From positions 100,957 to 164,956 of the forward strand of contig JBOEGO010000027.1 of assembly GCA_050633465.1 (NCBI GenBank): a stretch of DNA of 64,000 bases, written 5' to 3'. The notes under the pieces were generated by a model. That model was not told the origin of the DNA. It did no database searches and was given only the letters and a program-made list of their open reading frames with translations. The position numbers and the translations under genes are program-made. This document shows positions 26,718 to 35,200 of the stretch, piece by piece (position 1 is the stretch's first letter; each line of letters opens with the position of its first letter). The stretch is from UBA3069 sp050633465 (GTDB lineage Bacteria > Pseudomonadota > Alphaproteobacteria > Rhodobacterales > Rhodobacteraceae).

Positions 26718-26978
26718 ATGGCCGATCTTGATCGCAATCCGGCGCAACGCCCCATAGAACGTATCGTCAGCGCCGCAGTCCTGCGCGAGGCCCGCGCAAG
26801 GGTTCAGGGCGGCGAGGCTCTGGTGAATGGCGCATGGGTGCATGGGCAGGACCGCGCCAGATTGCGTGCCCGCCTGACCCGTCAGCGCAGCGTGCAGCGG
26901 CTGGAAATGCTGCTGGTCTGGGGCGTTGTTGCGCTGTTTGGTCTGATACTGGTGGCGCTCGCCGGGATGATCGCCTGA
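26718..26978 (+). CDS. small single-span membrane protein, exopolysaccharide locus
   Basis: 86 aa from the ATG at 26718; a GTG two codons earlier (26712) would overlap the previous stop and is possible too. The basic N-terminal half (RARVQGGEALVNGAWVHGQD, RARLRARLTRQRS) is followed by a C-terminal TM helix (LLVWGVVALFGLILVALAGMIA) ending at the stop. Same architecture as the preceding mini protein; no family recognised. The stop lies inside a 15-bp tandem repeat. Confidence 0.65.
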   Translation: MADLDRNPAQRPIERIVSAAVLREARARVQGGEALVNGAWVHGQDRARLRARLTRQRSVQRLEMLLVWGVVALFGLILVALAGMIA

Positions 26979-27026
26979 GGGATGATCGCCTGAGGGTTAA
27001 TCGCCAGAGGGATGATCGTCTGACGG
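26966..27026. repeat. 15-bp tandem repeat, four copies
   Basis: GATGATCGCCTGAGG occurs exactly twice (26966, 26981), followed by two diverged copies (GTTAATCGCCAGAGG and GATGATCGTCTGACGG). The array covers the last codons and stop of the mini membrane protein and ends 4 nt before the stop of the convergent polymerase gene. Confidence 0.85.
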
Positions 27027-27030
27027 GGGA

Positions 27031-28428
27031 TCAGTTGGATTGCCCGCGCAATTCACGCCACAGCACCAGCGCAATCGCCTGTGCAAAGCCGAACATCAGC
27101 CATGTGTTGGCCTGATCCAGATTGGGTTCGGATTGGGTCAGTTGCAGAAAGGCAAACAGCGCCAGCAGCGCGGGCGCGGCCATGGCGCGGGCCGGTTTAT
27201 ACATGCAAAGCCGCCCCAGTTCTGTCGCCAGGTAGAAAAACATTGCCACAAGGATCAGCGTGGCCAATATGCCCAGCTCGGCACCCGCCTGACCAAAGGC
27301 ATTGTGGACGGGGCGGTGCCAGAAATTACCATCCCCCGATGCAAATTGCTGTGGTCCGGTGCCGATCAGCGGGTTGTCGGCTATTTTTTCGATCCCCAGC
27401 TGGAACAGGGTATGGCGTTGGTCGATCCCTTTGGCCACGCCCGCATCGCCAAAGCTGATATCATAGACCAGTTGCAGCAGGCCGGTGAAATAGCCAAGGC
27501 TGGCCACCAGCGCCGCACCCAGCAGGATATGCACGATATGGCCGGGGTAACGCAGAAACGGCAGCGCCGCGCCGATCAGCATCGCGGCGAACAGTGCGCC
27601 AAAATTCCACGACACCAGAATGCCGCCCGCCAGCAGCGCCACCAGTGCAAAATCGCGCAAACGCCAGTTGTCCGACAGCCGCCACAGCGCAAAAGGAAAG
27701 GCGAGCACAAGGAAGGATGAATAATGCTGTGCCGTGATGCACAGGCCCGAAGCCCGCATCACAAACCCCAGCGGCGTGGGTTTGAACGCGGATAGGGGCG
27801 GGTCGATAAAGGTGAAATAATAGATGCCGGAATAGGCCAGCGTGAACTGGACAATGCCGATGGCCGCCGACACCGCCGCCACGGCCAGCAGGGCGCGGAT
27901 GAACATGGTCAGGGCGGCGCGGTCGCGACACAGATCGGTGATGAGGAAGGCTACCAGCGCGGCACGGGTGATGCCGAAAGTGCCGATGAACCAGCGCACC
28001 GGCGACCCCACGGGCAGATGCGCCACCGACAGCGCGATCAGCAACCCGCCCAGCAGGATGGCGGGGGGCAGATAGATCGGGCGCCTGGTGTCCAATGCGC
28101 GGGTGGCCAGCCAGATGCCGAATATGGAAAACACCGCCAGATCGAACAGATCCAGCGGGCCGACGGCAAAGCCGTTCAACTGTGCCGCCGCCAGCAGCAG
28201 GATCAGGGATTGCGCGGTAAACCCGCCCGTGCGTGCCAGCCCGCGCCGCAGCAAAAACAGCGCCCCGGCGCCCAGCAGCAACAGCGGCAGGAATTGCACA
28301 GGTGCCCGTGTCAGACCCGTCATCGCCAATATCCCCGATGGCACCAGCCGTGCCAGCAGCGGGTCGAACACCGCCAGCAATGCAATGGTCACGGCCATGA
28401 CTGGCCAAAGGGGTGCGTTACGGATCAT
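27031..28428 (-). CDS. Wzy-like O-antigen/exopolysaccharide polymerase
   Basis: 465 aa with about eleven hydrophobic segments over its whole length. A larger periplasmic loop in the C-terminal half contains GIDQRHTLFQLGIEKIADNPLIGTGPQQF and HNAFGQAGAELG, the usual O-antigen ligase/polymerase (Wzy_C-type) signature. Last gene of the eight-gene minus-strand operon that starts at 37472. It should polymerise flipped repeat units at the periplasmic face of the inner membrane. Confidence 0.88.
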   Translation of the reverse strand: MIRNAPLWPVMAVTIALLAVFDPLLARLVPSGILAMTGLTRAPVQFLPLLLLGAGALFLLRRGLARTGGFTAQSLILLLAAAQLNGFAVGPLDLFDLAVFSIFGIWLATRALDTRRPIYLPPAILLGGLLIALSVAHLPVGSPVRWFIGTFGITRAALVAFLITDLCRDRAALTMFIRALLAVAAVSAAIGIVQFTLAYSGIYYFTFIDPPLSAFKPTPLGFVMRASGLCITAQHYSSFLVLAFPFALWRLSDNWRLRDFALVALLAGGILVSWNFGALFAAMLIGAALPFLRYPGHIVHILLGAALVASLGYFTGLLQLVYDISFGDAGVAKGIDQRHTLFQLGIEKIADNPLIGTGPQQFASGDGNFWHRPVHNAFGQAGAELGILATLILVAMFFYLATELGRLCMYKPARAMAAPALLALFAFLQLTQSEPNLDQANTWLMFGFAQAIALVLWRELRGQSN

Positions 28429-28484
28429 TTTTGTTTTTCAGCGTCTTGTCGGTGATTGTTAAAGCTTTGGATTGACTGGCGGGG

Positions 28485-30338
28485 TCAGTGGGAAAAGGTC
28501 AGCAGATGCAGCCCATAGGCCTGTGTTTTGATGGTAAACCGCCGCGCCGTGCCGCCCTGCACCGGCCGGGCAAGGCGGGCGGATTGCGCCTGTGCCAGTG
28601 CCGCGATACGCGCCTGCGCGGGGGCGACCCATTGCTGGTCCAGCGCCGTAAGGTCGGATTTGATTTGCCCCTGCGCCTGCGCCAATGCCTGACGGCCATC
28701 AACCCGTGCGCCCAGTTCCTCGCCGTATTGGCGCACGGCGGATTCCTTCATGCCGAAACTGCGCAGTTTCGGGGTCAGGTCGCGCAGGGCGGTTTCCAGT
28801 TGCGATTTGGTCTTGGCATCCTCGGCCCTGATGTGCCCGCTTTGGGGTGCGGTGGATTTATCAATCACCTGATGCGCGCTCAGGCGGGCGGCTGCGGGCA
28901 GGGTCAGGGTGATCGTGCCGCCATTGCGCCATGCCTCGCGTGTGATTTGGGCTGTCGCATATCGGGCGCGGCCCCTGTTCAGGGCTTCGGCCTCGGCACC
29001 GCTGGCGGGGTTTTTGCCACCGTTGAAAAAGGACAGCAGCCGTTTGGGCGGCAGTTTGGACAGCGCGCGAAACAGGGCGGGCCGGGACATGGCCGTTTCC
29101 TCCATCGCGTTGCGGATCAGCATCAGATCCGTGGGCGGAAAGACCGCGACCAGCACATGGGTTTTATTGCCGCGTTTGCTGGCCATGGCCGTGACCACGG
29201 CGCTGTCGGTTTCAACGCGGTGCAATTGCCCCGCCGCCAGCGGGCGGGCCAGCGCAAAGGCGTGATAGGCGGCGCGGGGCGTGCCGGCGGCGGTCAGCAC
29301 GCCCGCGTGGTATCCATCGCCGCCGGGGTCCACCATCATTTGAAACACCTGACCGCGCAGCCCCGCATTGGCCATGGCGATCAGCGTGGCACCGATATGG
29401 GCGGCATTGGGGAATACGCCGTTCAGGTCGCCCTCGGGGTAGGGCGGTTCGGCGGCGATGTTCCATTCGGTGTTATAGACGGGTGGCATTTTATAGCCCG
29501 CAGCCTGCATCAGGGCGCGCATATCCGCCATGACGCGGGCGTGGTGTTCACCGGGCACGCGGTTGAAACTGTGATAGGTCAGGGCGTTGACCGGCAGGCG
29601 GTTCAGCCCCAGTTGCGGCACGGGGGTTTGCGCCGCCCCCGCGATAAAATCGGCGACAAAGCGGCGGCCATCGGATGTGACCGACATCCAGTCCGACACC
29701 GCAGGGCCAGCGATACGGGCACGCGGGTCGGCGCGCCGTGCGCCAAGTGTGGTGGCGCGATACAGGCGGATGTAATCCTTGACCGAGCCGCGCAGGGCGT
29801 GGTCGGGCTCGTTCCATACCTCGTATATCGCATTGATGCCCAGTGATTTGAAATGGCGCACAATGACGGTGGTCAGATCGGCCCAGCCCTGTTCCGATGC
29901 GATCGGGGATTTCGCCCATGCAGGCCCATCGGCCAGTTGTTTGGCGGATCGGTCCATGGCCAGAAACAGTGGCGTGGCGTCCAGCGTGATGATGACGGTG
30001 CCGCCCTTGGCCGCGTGGTTTTTCAGGAATGCGTTCAGCGGATAGGATTGCAGCAGCTGCGCCGCATGTTCGGGGGATTTCGCCTGCGCCAGCAGTTCCC
30101 ACGCAAGTGCGGCGCGGGTGGTGCCGCCATGGCCCAATGCCTCCAGCGTCGGTTCGGCCAGCCGCATCACCTTTGGCACCCGCCAGACCCCACCACCAAA
30201 GGCAAAGACGCGTGCGGTGGCATTGGATGCACCACCCAGTGTCAGATGCGCGGTTGCACCGGTTTCGGCATGGGGCGCGGGGGCGGTCAGCGGCAGCCAC
30301 AGCGCAGCGCATAGCGCCAGTTTCAGCAGGCGTTTCAT
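28485..30338 (-). CDS. GH39-like secreted glycoside hydrolase of the exopolysaccharide locus
   Basis: 617 aa from the ATG at 30338, which overlaps the glycosyltransferase stop (ATGA) and opens a signal peptide (KRLLKLALCAALWLPLTAPAPHA). The TIM-barrel part carries INAIYEVWNEPDHALRG, with the general acid/base Glu, and PPVYNTEWNIAAEPPY, with the likely nucleophile Glu, a pattern of clan GH-A/GH39 and PslG-like enzymes. A C-terminal helical region (about 510-600, Gln/Ala-rich) is extra. Likely a periplasmic glycosidase that trims or releases polymer chains. Confidence 0.8.
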   Translation of the reverse strand: MKRLLKLALCAALWLPLTAPAPHAETGATAHLTLGGASNATARVFAFGGGVWRVPKVMRLAEPTLEALGHGGTTRAALAWELLAQAKSPEHAAQLLQSYPLNAFLKNHAAKGGTVIITLDATPLFLAMDRSAKQLADGPAWAKSPIASEQGWADLTTVIVRHFKSLGINAIYEVWNEPDHALRGSVKDYIRLYRATTLGARRADPRARIAGPAVSDWMSVTSDGRRFVADFIAGAAQTPVPQLGLNRLPVNALTYHSFNRVPGEHHARVMADMRALMQAAGYKMPPVYNTEWNIAAEPPYPEGDLNGVFPNAAHIGATLIAMANAGLRGQVFQMMVDPGGDGYHAGVLTAAGTPRAAYHAFALARPLAAGQLHRVETDSAVVTAMASKRGNKTHVLVAVFPPTDLMLIRNAMEETAMSRPALFRALSKLPPKRLLSFFNGGKNPASGAEAEALNRGRARYATAQITREAWRNGGTITLTLPAAARLSAHQVIDKSTAPQSGHIRAEDAKTKSQLETALRDLTPKLRSFGMKESAVRQYGEELGARVDGRQALAQAQGQIKSDLTALDQQWVAPAQARIAALAQAQSARLARPVQGGTARRFTIKTQAYGLHLLTFSH

Positions 30339-31369
30339 GGCTGGACCTGTTTGCGATTGGCAAATCGGGTGATCTGTTGGCGCAGTTTCACCCGCGCCAC
30401 GGCGGCCAGGATCGCCAGCGCACGGGCCAGCACGAAACCGGCCCCCATCAGATGCGCCATCACCGGCCCGTTCAGATCGGCCAGTTTCGTGCCCAGATCG
30501 CGGATGGTATCGCGCCCCGCAAACAGCGCCAGCGCCAGTGACAGCAACGTGGGCCAGAGCGGGCCGTTCAGGATGAACCAGAACAGCAGGCACAACATGG
30601 CCGCGGCGGTGAACCCGAATTGCAGTTTCAGCGACATCGGGGTCCAGCTGTCATGGCGTTGTTTTTCAGGATATAGGGCAAATACCCGCATCCGGCCCAT
30701 GGCGCGCCGGTGTTTGACGCGGATGAATTCCCACCAGCCGGTTTGATGCGCATGGGCCACCGGGGCAGTGTCAACGAATGCGATGCGGTGGCCCGCAGCG
30801 GTGGTGCGATAGGCGATTTCGACATCTTCGGCCTGACGCAGGGTTTCATCAAACCCGCCAAGGGCGCGAAAGACATCGGCGTGAAACCCGCAGGAGGGCG
30901 CAGCGATGAAATCGACCCCGTTGGTGGCCTGACGCATCAGGTGATAGCGTTCCTCGACCTCGGCCTGCACGATGCGGGGGATGGGGCCGTCATGGGCGGC
31001 GGTGATGGTGCCCATGACGGCCTGAAACCCCGTGTCCGGCCCCATCGCGGCAGACATATCCGCCACCCAATTCGGCGGCGGGGTGCAATCGGCATCAAGG
31101 AACAGGATCAGCGGTGCAACCGCCAGCCTTGCGCCGTGGTTGCGCGCTGTGGACGGCCCGCCATTGGGTTGGTTGACGATCTGCATGGCATAGGGCGTGG
31201 AATGGGCGCGCACCTGCGCCGCGCCGCCATCACGTGATCCGTCGTCGATCACGATCACCTCGAACTCCGGGGCGTTTTCCTGTTTGGCCAATGCCTTGAG
31301 CGTGATCAGGATCGACCCTGCATCGTTATATAGCGGGATGATGACGGAAACGGCGGGGGGGTGGGTCAT
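30335..31369 (-). CDS. glycosyltransferase family 2
   Basis: 344 aa from the ATG at 31369 (ATGA overlap with the upstream gene). The GT-A core begins VSVIIPLYNDAGSILITLKAL, has DDGSRDGG, LFLDADCTPPPNW (DXD-type metal site) and a C-terminal QAEDVEIAYR (the ED catalytic-base region). A pair of hydrophobic segments near residues 245-290 anchors it to the membrane. It adds one sugar of the repeat unit on the cytoplasmic side. Confidence 0.9.
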   Translation of the reverse strand: MTHPPAVSVIIPLYNDAGSILITLKALAKQENAPEFEVIVIDDGSRDGGAAQVRAHSTPYAMQIVNQPNGGPSTARNHGARLAVAPLILFLDADCTPPPNWVADMSAAMGPDTGFQAVMGTITAAHDGPIPRIVQAEVEERYHLMRQATNGVDFIAAPSCGFHADVFRALGGFDETLRQAEDVEIAYRTTAAGHRIAFVDTAPVAHAHQTGWWEFIRVKHRRAMGRMRVFALYPEKQRHDSWTPMSLKLQFGFTAAAMLCLLFWFILNGPLWPTLLSLALALFAGRDTIRDLGTKLADLNGPVMAHLMGAGFVLARALAILAAVARVKLRQQITRFANRKQVQP

Positions 31370-32586
31370 GTGCTGGCCTTCTCCGGTGTGTGGGGGCTGG
31401 GGGTTGGCGTTGCGACGGGGGCGGGCCTTGCCGCAGGTTGGCGTGGCGGGGCGCGTCCGGCAAGATCGTGCAATTCGCCAAGGGTGTCCTGCGCGGCCTG
31501 TTGCCATGAAAAATCACCCAAGCGGCGGTAACCGGCCTGTTGCAGGCGGGTAAACAGGGCATCATCGCTGGCCAGATCCTCCATCGCCTGTTGCAGGGCG
31601 GTTTGATCATCGGGCGGCACCAGAAGGGCAGCGTGGCCTGCGACCTCGGGCAAAGAGGTGGCATTGGCGGCGATCACCGGCGCGCCACGCGCCATCGCCT
31701 CGAGCAGGACCAGCCCGAAGCCTTCGGCGGTGGAGGGAAAGACAAAGCCCCGCGTGGTGGCGTATAGGCGGGTCAGTTCGGCTTCTGGGATGAAACCGGG
31801 GCGATCCACGCGGTCAGCGGGCAGCAATTGCGCGACCTCATCCGCCGCGTTGCCATCGGGGCCGACGATGCACAGGCGGTATTTCAGCGCGCGCAGGGTG
31901 TCGGATGCGTTAAAGGCGCGGATCAGTTGGGCCACGTTCTTGGTGCGCTCGACCTTGCCCACGAACAGGAAAAACGGGTCGGGTTTGGTTGTGGTGCGCG
32001 GTGCGGGGGCTGGTCCGCCCTCTGGTATCACGCGGATTTTCTGCGGGTCGGTGGCGGTATAGCGGGTGATGTCGGATGCGGTAAAGGCCGACACCGATTT
32101 GATGCGGTTGGCCGAATGCAGCGCCCGTTTGATCAACCAGCGCAGCAGGCGCGATTTCAGGGCGCCGAATTTGTCGGGTGCGCGGAATTGCAGCAGGTCA
32201 TGGGCGGTCAGCAGGGATGGCGCATGCAGGCGCGGCGTATAGAGCAGATTGGGCAGGAACACCGCATCGCCATCGATGCGGCGGGCAATGCGCGGGAATA
32301 CCAGCGCCTGCCACAGCACCCGCGGGATAGGCCCGCGTGGGGGTGTGACGCGGTGCAGCCGCCCCTGCGGGCCAAGCGGGGTGTCATTGAAATGCCCCTG
32401 CCAGGGCGCAACGACCAATTGAACCGAGGGCGCATCGGGCAGGTCCGCCATGGCGCGCAGCAATTCATCAAGGTAGCGATCCGGCCCACGCGGTTGGGCG
32501 TTGTCATTGACCGCATTGACGATCAGGCGCAGGGGGGGCTGTTGCTGTTGCTGTTGCTGGTGCGGGGGGGGATGGTGCCGGGTCAT
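31366..32586 (-). CDS. glycosyltransferase family 4 (GT-B) with polyglutamine N-terminus
   Basis: 406 aa. The C-terminal Rossmann domain has FLFVGKVERTKNVAQLIRAF and the EX7E-type motif FPSTAEGFGLVLLEAMARGA. Residues 6-18 are PPPHQQQQQQQPP, encoded by a C8 run, a (CAGCAA)n repeat and a C7 run, an unstable-looking sequence absent from usual family members. ATGA overlaps on both sides couple it to the flippase gene and the GT2 gene. Confidence 0.9.
   Translation of the reverse strand: MTRHHPPPHQQQQQQQPPLRLIVNAVNDNAQPRGPDRYLDELLRAMADLPDAPSVQLVVAPWQGHFNDTPLGPQGRLHRVTPPRGPIPRVLWQALVFPRIARRIDGDAVFLPNLLYTPRLHAPSLLTAHDLLQFRAPDKFGALKSRLLRWLIKRALHSANRIKSVSAFTASDITRYTATDPQKIRVIPEGGPAPAPRTTTKPDPFFLFVGKVERTKNVAQLIRAFNASDTLRALKYRLCIVGPDGNAADEVAQLLPADRVDRPGFIPEAELTRLYATTRGFVFPSTAEGFGLVLLEAMARGAPVIAANATSLPEVAGHAALLVPPDDQTALQQAMEDLASDDALFTRLQQAGYRRLGDFSWQQAAQDTLGELHDLAGRAPPRQPAARPAPVATPTPSPHTPEKAST
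32532..32571 (-). repeat. homopolymer/hexanucleotide simple repeat at the 5' end of a glycosyltransferase gene
   Basis: On the plus strand: G7 at 32532-32538, then CTG(TTGCTG)x3 at 32539-32559, then G8 at 32564-32571. All fall within codons 6-19 of the GT4 gene. Confidence 0.9.
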
Positions 32587-33905
32587 GCTGGGGCCTTTGG
32601 TATCGGGGTCACGTCGGGGTGAACGGGGCCGTCACCGGCCAGACGGCGCGACAGGGCGATAAATATCAGCGCGGTCACTGCCAGTTTGGTCACGATATCC
32701 GCAGCGGCCAGTCCCACAGCGCCGTATGTGTCGATCACCAGCCATGCGATGGCCCATTTTGCCAGCACCTGACCCAGCGCTGCAATGCCAAAGATGCGGG
32801 CGGATCCCAGTGGGAACAGCAGCACCAGCGCGGGGTTGACCACCAGCGTGATCATGGACGATGCAAACAACAGATCCAGCACGCGGTGCCCGCCACTGAA
32901 CCCCTGACCCAATATGGCGGGGAACAGCCATGGCGACAGGAACGGCAGCGCCAGCACCGGCAACAGGGCCAGCGGTGCGCGTGACAGCCAGCCGCGCAGG
33001 AAACCGCGCATTTCCGGCAGGGTTTCAAACTGTGCGGCGCGGGGCAGGGTGGTGGTGACCAGCGCCTGCGACAGCACCCCCACCGCGATGCACAATTGCA
33101 TGGATGCCGTATACCACGCCACCTGTTCGGGTTGCGAAAATCCGGCCAGCAACAGGATGTCGATACGCCCCGAAATAATCGCGATCGAGGCCAGCATCAT
33201 CCATTTGTTGATCGACAGCATATCCCGCGCAAGCGGGCGGCTGTATCGCGCACGGGTGATATAGGCGGGGCGCGCCAGCCAGGTGGTCAGCAACAGCGCC
33301 AATATGCCCGCCCCCAACAGGGCCAGCGCAATCGGCAGGGGCGCGCGTATGCCCATCAGCAGCACAGCGCCCAGCACCAGCACCCGCAACAGGTTTTTGA
33401 ACATGGCACTGGTGGCGACCCTGCCAAAGGCCAGGGTGATCTGCATCCCCCCGATCAGCGCCGATTGCACCGCTAGCAATCCACCTGCGATGCCCGCAAC
33501 CCGCAACAGGGTGGTGGCACCTGTGGCGTCGCCTGTGGTGGCGGACAGCTGCGGGGCCAGCACAGGGGCCAGCCCCCAGAACAGCACGGCAAAGCCCAAG
33601 CCGCCCATCAGGCGCAATATCAGGCCGGTTTTCAGGGCGGCGTCGGCTTGGTCGCTGTCGCCCTTGCCCAGCGTGCGTGCAGCCACGGTGACCACCCCTG
33701 CGGCCAGCAGGGTATCAATCAGCAGTTGCCCCATATCCATCACAGCCAGCGCAGGGGCCAGCGCGGCGTATCCTTCGGCCCCCAAAGTGCGGGTCAGCAG
33801 GATCAGCACCACAAAGCCGAACCCAGCCCCAACAGCATTGCCAAGCGCCACCCAAAGCGTGCGGGCGCGGATCACACGCTGGATCAGGTGGGCCAGCCGC
33901 GTCAT
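32583..33905 (-). CDS. Wzx-like polysaccharide flippase
   Basis: 440 aa from the ATG at 33905 (ATGA overlap with the upstream stop; an ATG three codons earlier at 33914 is the alternative). Twelve or more hydrophobic segments across the length, starting GNAVGAGFGFVVLILLTRTLGAEGYAAL, the hallmark of polysaccharide-biosynthesis MATE-like flippases. It should turn lipid-linked repeat units to the periplasmic face, upstream of the Wzy-like enzyme. Confidence 0.9.
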   Translation of the reverse strand: MTRLAHLIQRVIRARTLWVALGNAVGAGFGFVVLILLTRTLGAEGYAALAPALAVMDMGQLLIDTLLAAGVVTVAARTLGKGDSDQADAALKTGLILRLMGGLGFAVLFWGLAPVLAPQLSATTGDATGATTLLRVAGIAGGLLAVQSALIGGMQITLAFGRVATSAMFKNLLRVLVLGAVLLMGIRAPLPIALALLGAGILALLLTTWLARPAYITRARYSRPLARDMLSINKWMMLASIAIISGRIDILLLAGFSQPEQVAWYTASMQLCIAVGVLSQALVTTTLPRAAQFETLPEMRGFLRGWLSRAPLALLPVLALPFLSPWLFPAILGQGFSGGHRVLDLLFASSMITLVVNPALVLLFPLGSARIFGIAALGQVLAKWAIAWLVIDTYGAVGLAAADIVTKLAVTALIFIALSRRLAGDGPVHPDVTPIPKAPA

Positions 33906-35200
33906 GTGGTGCATTCCGCTGTAGTGGCGGCGGATGCGGGGGCCGTGGCGCCGGGCGCATCACTTAGGGCGCGCATCATGTCATATTCCCGCGCCATGAT
34001 CAGGGACCAGTCATAGGGTTCGACATGGGTCAGGGCGGCGTGGCTTTTTGCGGCGAAATTGTCGGGGTCGGACAGCAGGGCGCGGGTGGCGTTGGCGATG
34101 GCATCGGCGCCGGGCGTGATCACGCTGCCCGCACCTGTGCGCGTGATCAAATCCCCCGCTTCGGAGCCTTGCGTGGTCAGCGTTGGCAGGCCGGATGCCA
34201 TATATTCCACCACCTTGAGCGGCGCGGCATGGATGCGCAACGGGGTGGGTTGGAACACGGCCAGCCCGATACCGCCGCCAGCCATCAGGGCGATGGCCTC
34301 GGCGCGGGGGCGTGCGCCGGGCCAGTGAAACGCATCCGCCACGCCCAGCGTTCGTGCCAGTTGCAACAAATGATCGCGCTGGGCGGGCAGGGACGGGCCC
34401 ATCACATGCAATTCCAGCGCCGGAAAATCGGCGCGCAGTTGGGCCAGCGCACCCAGCGCCATGTCGATACAGGCCCAATCCGCCACCTCGCCGATATAAA
34501 CCAGCCGTTGTTTTGGCGCGGTCTGAGCGCGACGGGCGAACTGGGACAGATCGACGCCGGTGGGCGACAGCTGCAACCGGTCCCCCGCGTGGGGGGCAGC
34601 GCGGGCTGCCAGACGATGGCCGATGCACATGGTCAGATCGGCGGAGCGCGCGGCGCGGGCCTCGGCGCGGGCGGCGTGGTTTTGCCTTGCGCGGGATGTC
34701 ACGAACCCCGGTTCAAAATCACGATCGACATAGCAATAGGCGCGTATCAATCCGCGTGCCCGAAGGGTTTCGGCGGCGCGTGCCGCCCATGGTCCCATGG
34801 CCTGCACCACGCTGTCGGGCGCATCCCGAACCGCCATGGCCGCAGCGGCGGTCAGGGCGCGCACGCTGGCGTGGTCCTTTTGCATGGCGACCAGATCCAG
34901 CGCGCGCCCCGCCGATTTGCGCAGGGCAGAGGCACGCGGGGCGTGGGTTGTTGCGCCTTTCACCATGCCCTCGGGCGGGTTCAGGGGCGGATCGACGGCG
35001 ATATAGGTGATGTTGCCCTCGCGCCATGTGTCGCGCTGGCTGGTCAGCATGGCGCGCAGGCCTGCACCGGGTTTTGCGCGGCGGCGAAACACCACGCTCA
35101 CGCGGTCGAACCGCTGTGCCATGGCGCGGATCACATTGTGTTCGCGGTTGTTGTTGCGCCCCGCCACATCCAGCGTGGTTATCAGGCAGAAATGCTGCAT
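33902..35200 (-). CDS. glycosyltransferase (GT-B, family 4-like)
   Basis: 432 aa from the ATG at 35200 (MQHFCLITTLDVAG). The N-terminal acceptor domain is less conserved. The donor domain holds LSPTGVDLSQFARRA, RLVYIGEVADWACIDMAL and a C-terminal AAPLKVVEYMASGLPTLTT, in which Glu replaces the usual EX7E region. It overlaps the upstream glycosyltransferase by 19 nt and the flippase gene by 4 nt. The sugar specificity cannot be read from sequence. Confidence 0.85.
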   Translation of the reverse strand: MQHFCLITTLDVAGRNNNREHNVIRAMAQRFDRVSVVFRRRAKPGAGLRAMLTSQRDTWREGNITYIAVDPPLNPPEGMVKGATTHAPRASALRKSAGRALDLVAMQKDHASVRALTAAAAMAVRDAPDSVVQAMGPWAARAAETLRARGLIRAYCYVDRDFEPGFVTSRARQNHAARAEARAARSADLTMCIGHRLAARAAPHAGDRLQLSPTGVDLSQFARRAQTAPKQRLVYIGEVADWACIDMALGALAQLRADFPALELHVMGPSLPAQRDHLLQLARTLGVADAFHWPGARPRAEAIALMAGGGIGLAVFQPTPLRIHAAPLKVVEYMASGLPTLTTQGSEAGDLITRTGAGSVITPGADAIANATRALLSDPDNFAAKSHAALTHVEPYDWSLIMAREYDMMRALSDAPGATAPASAATTAECTT

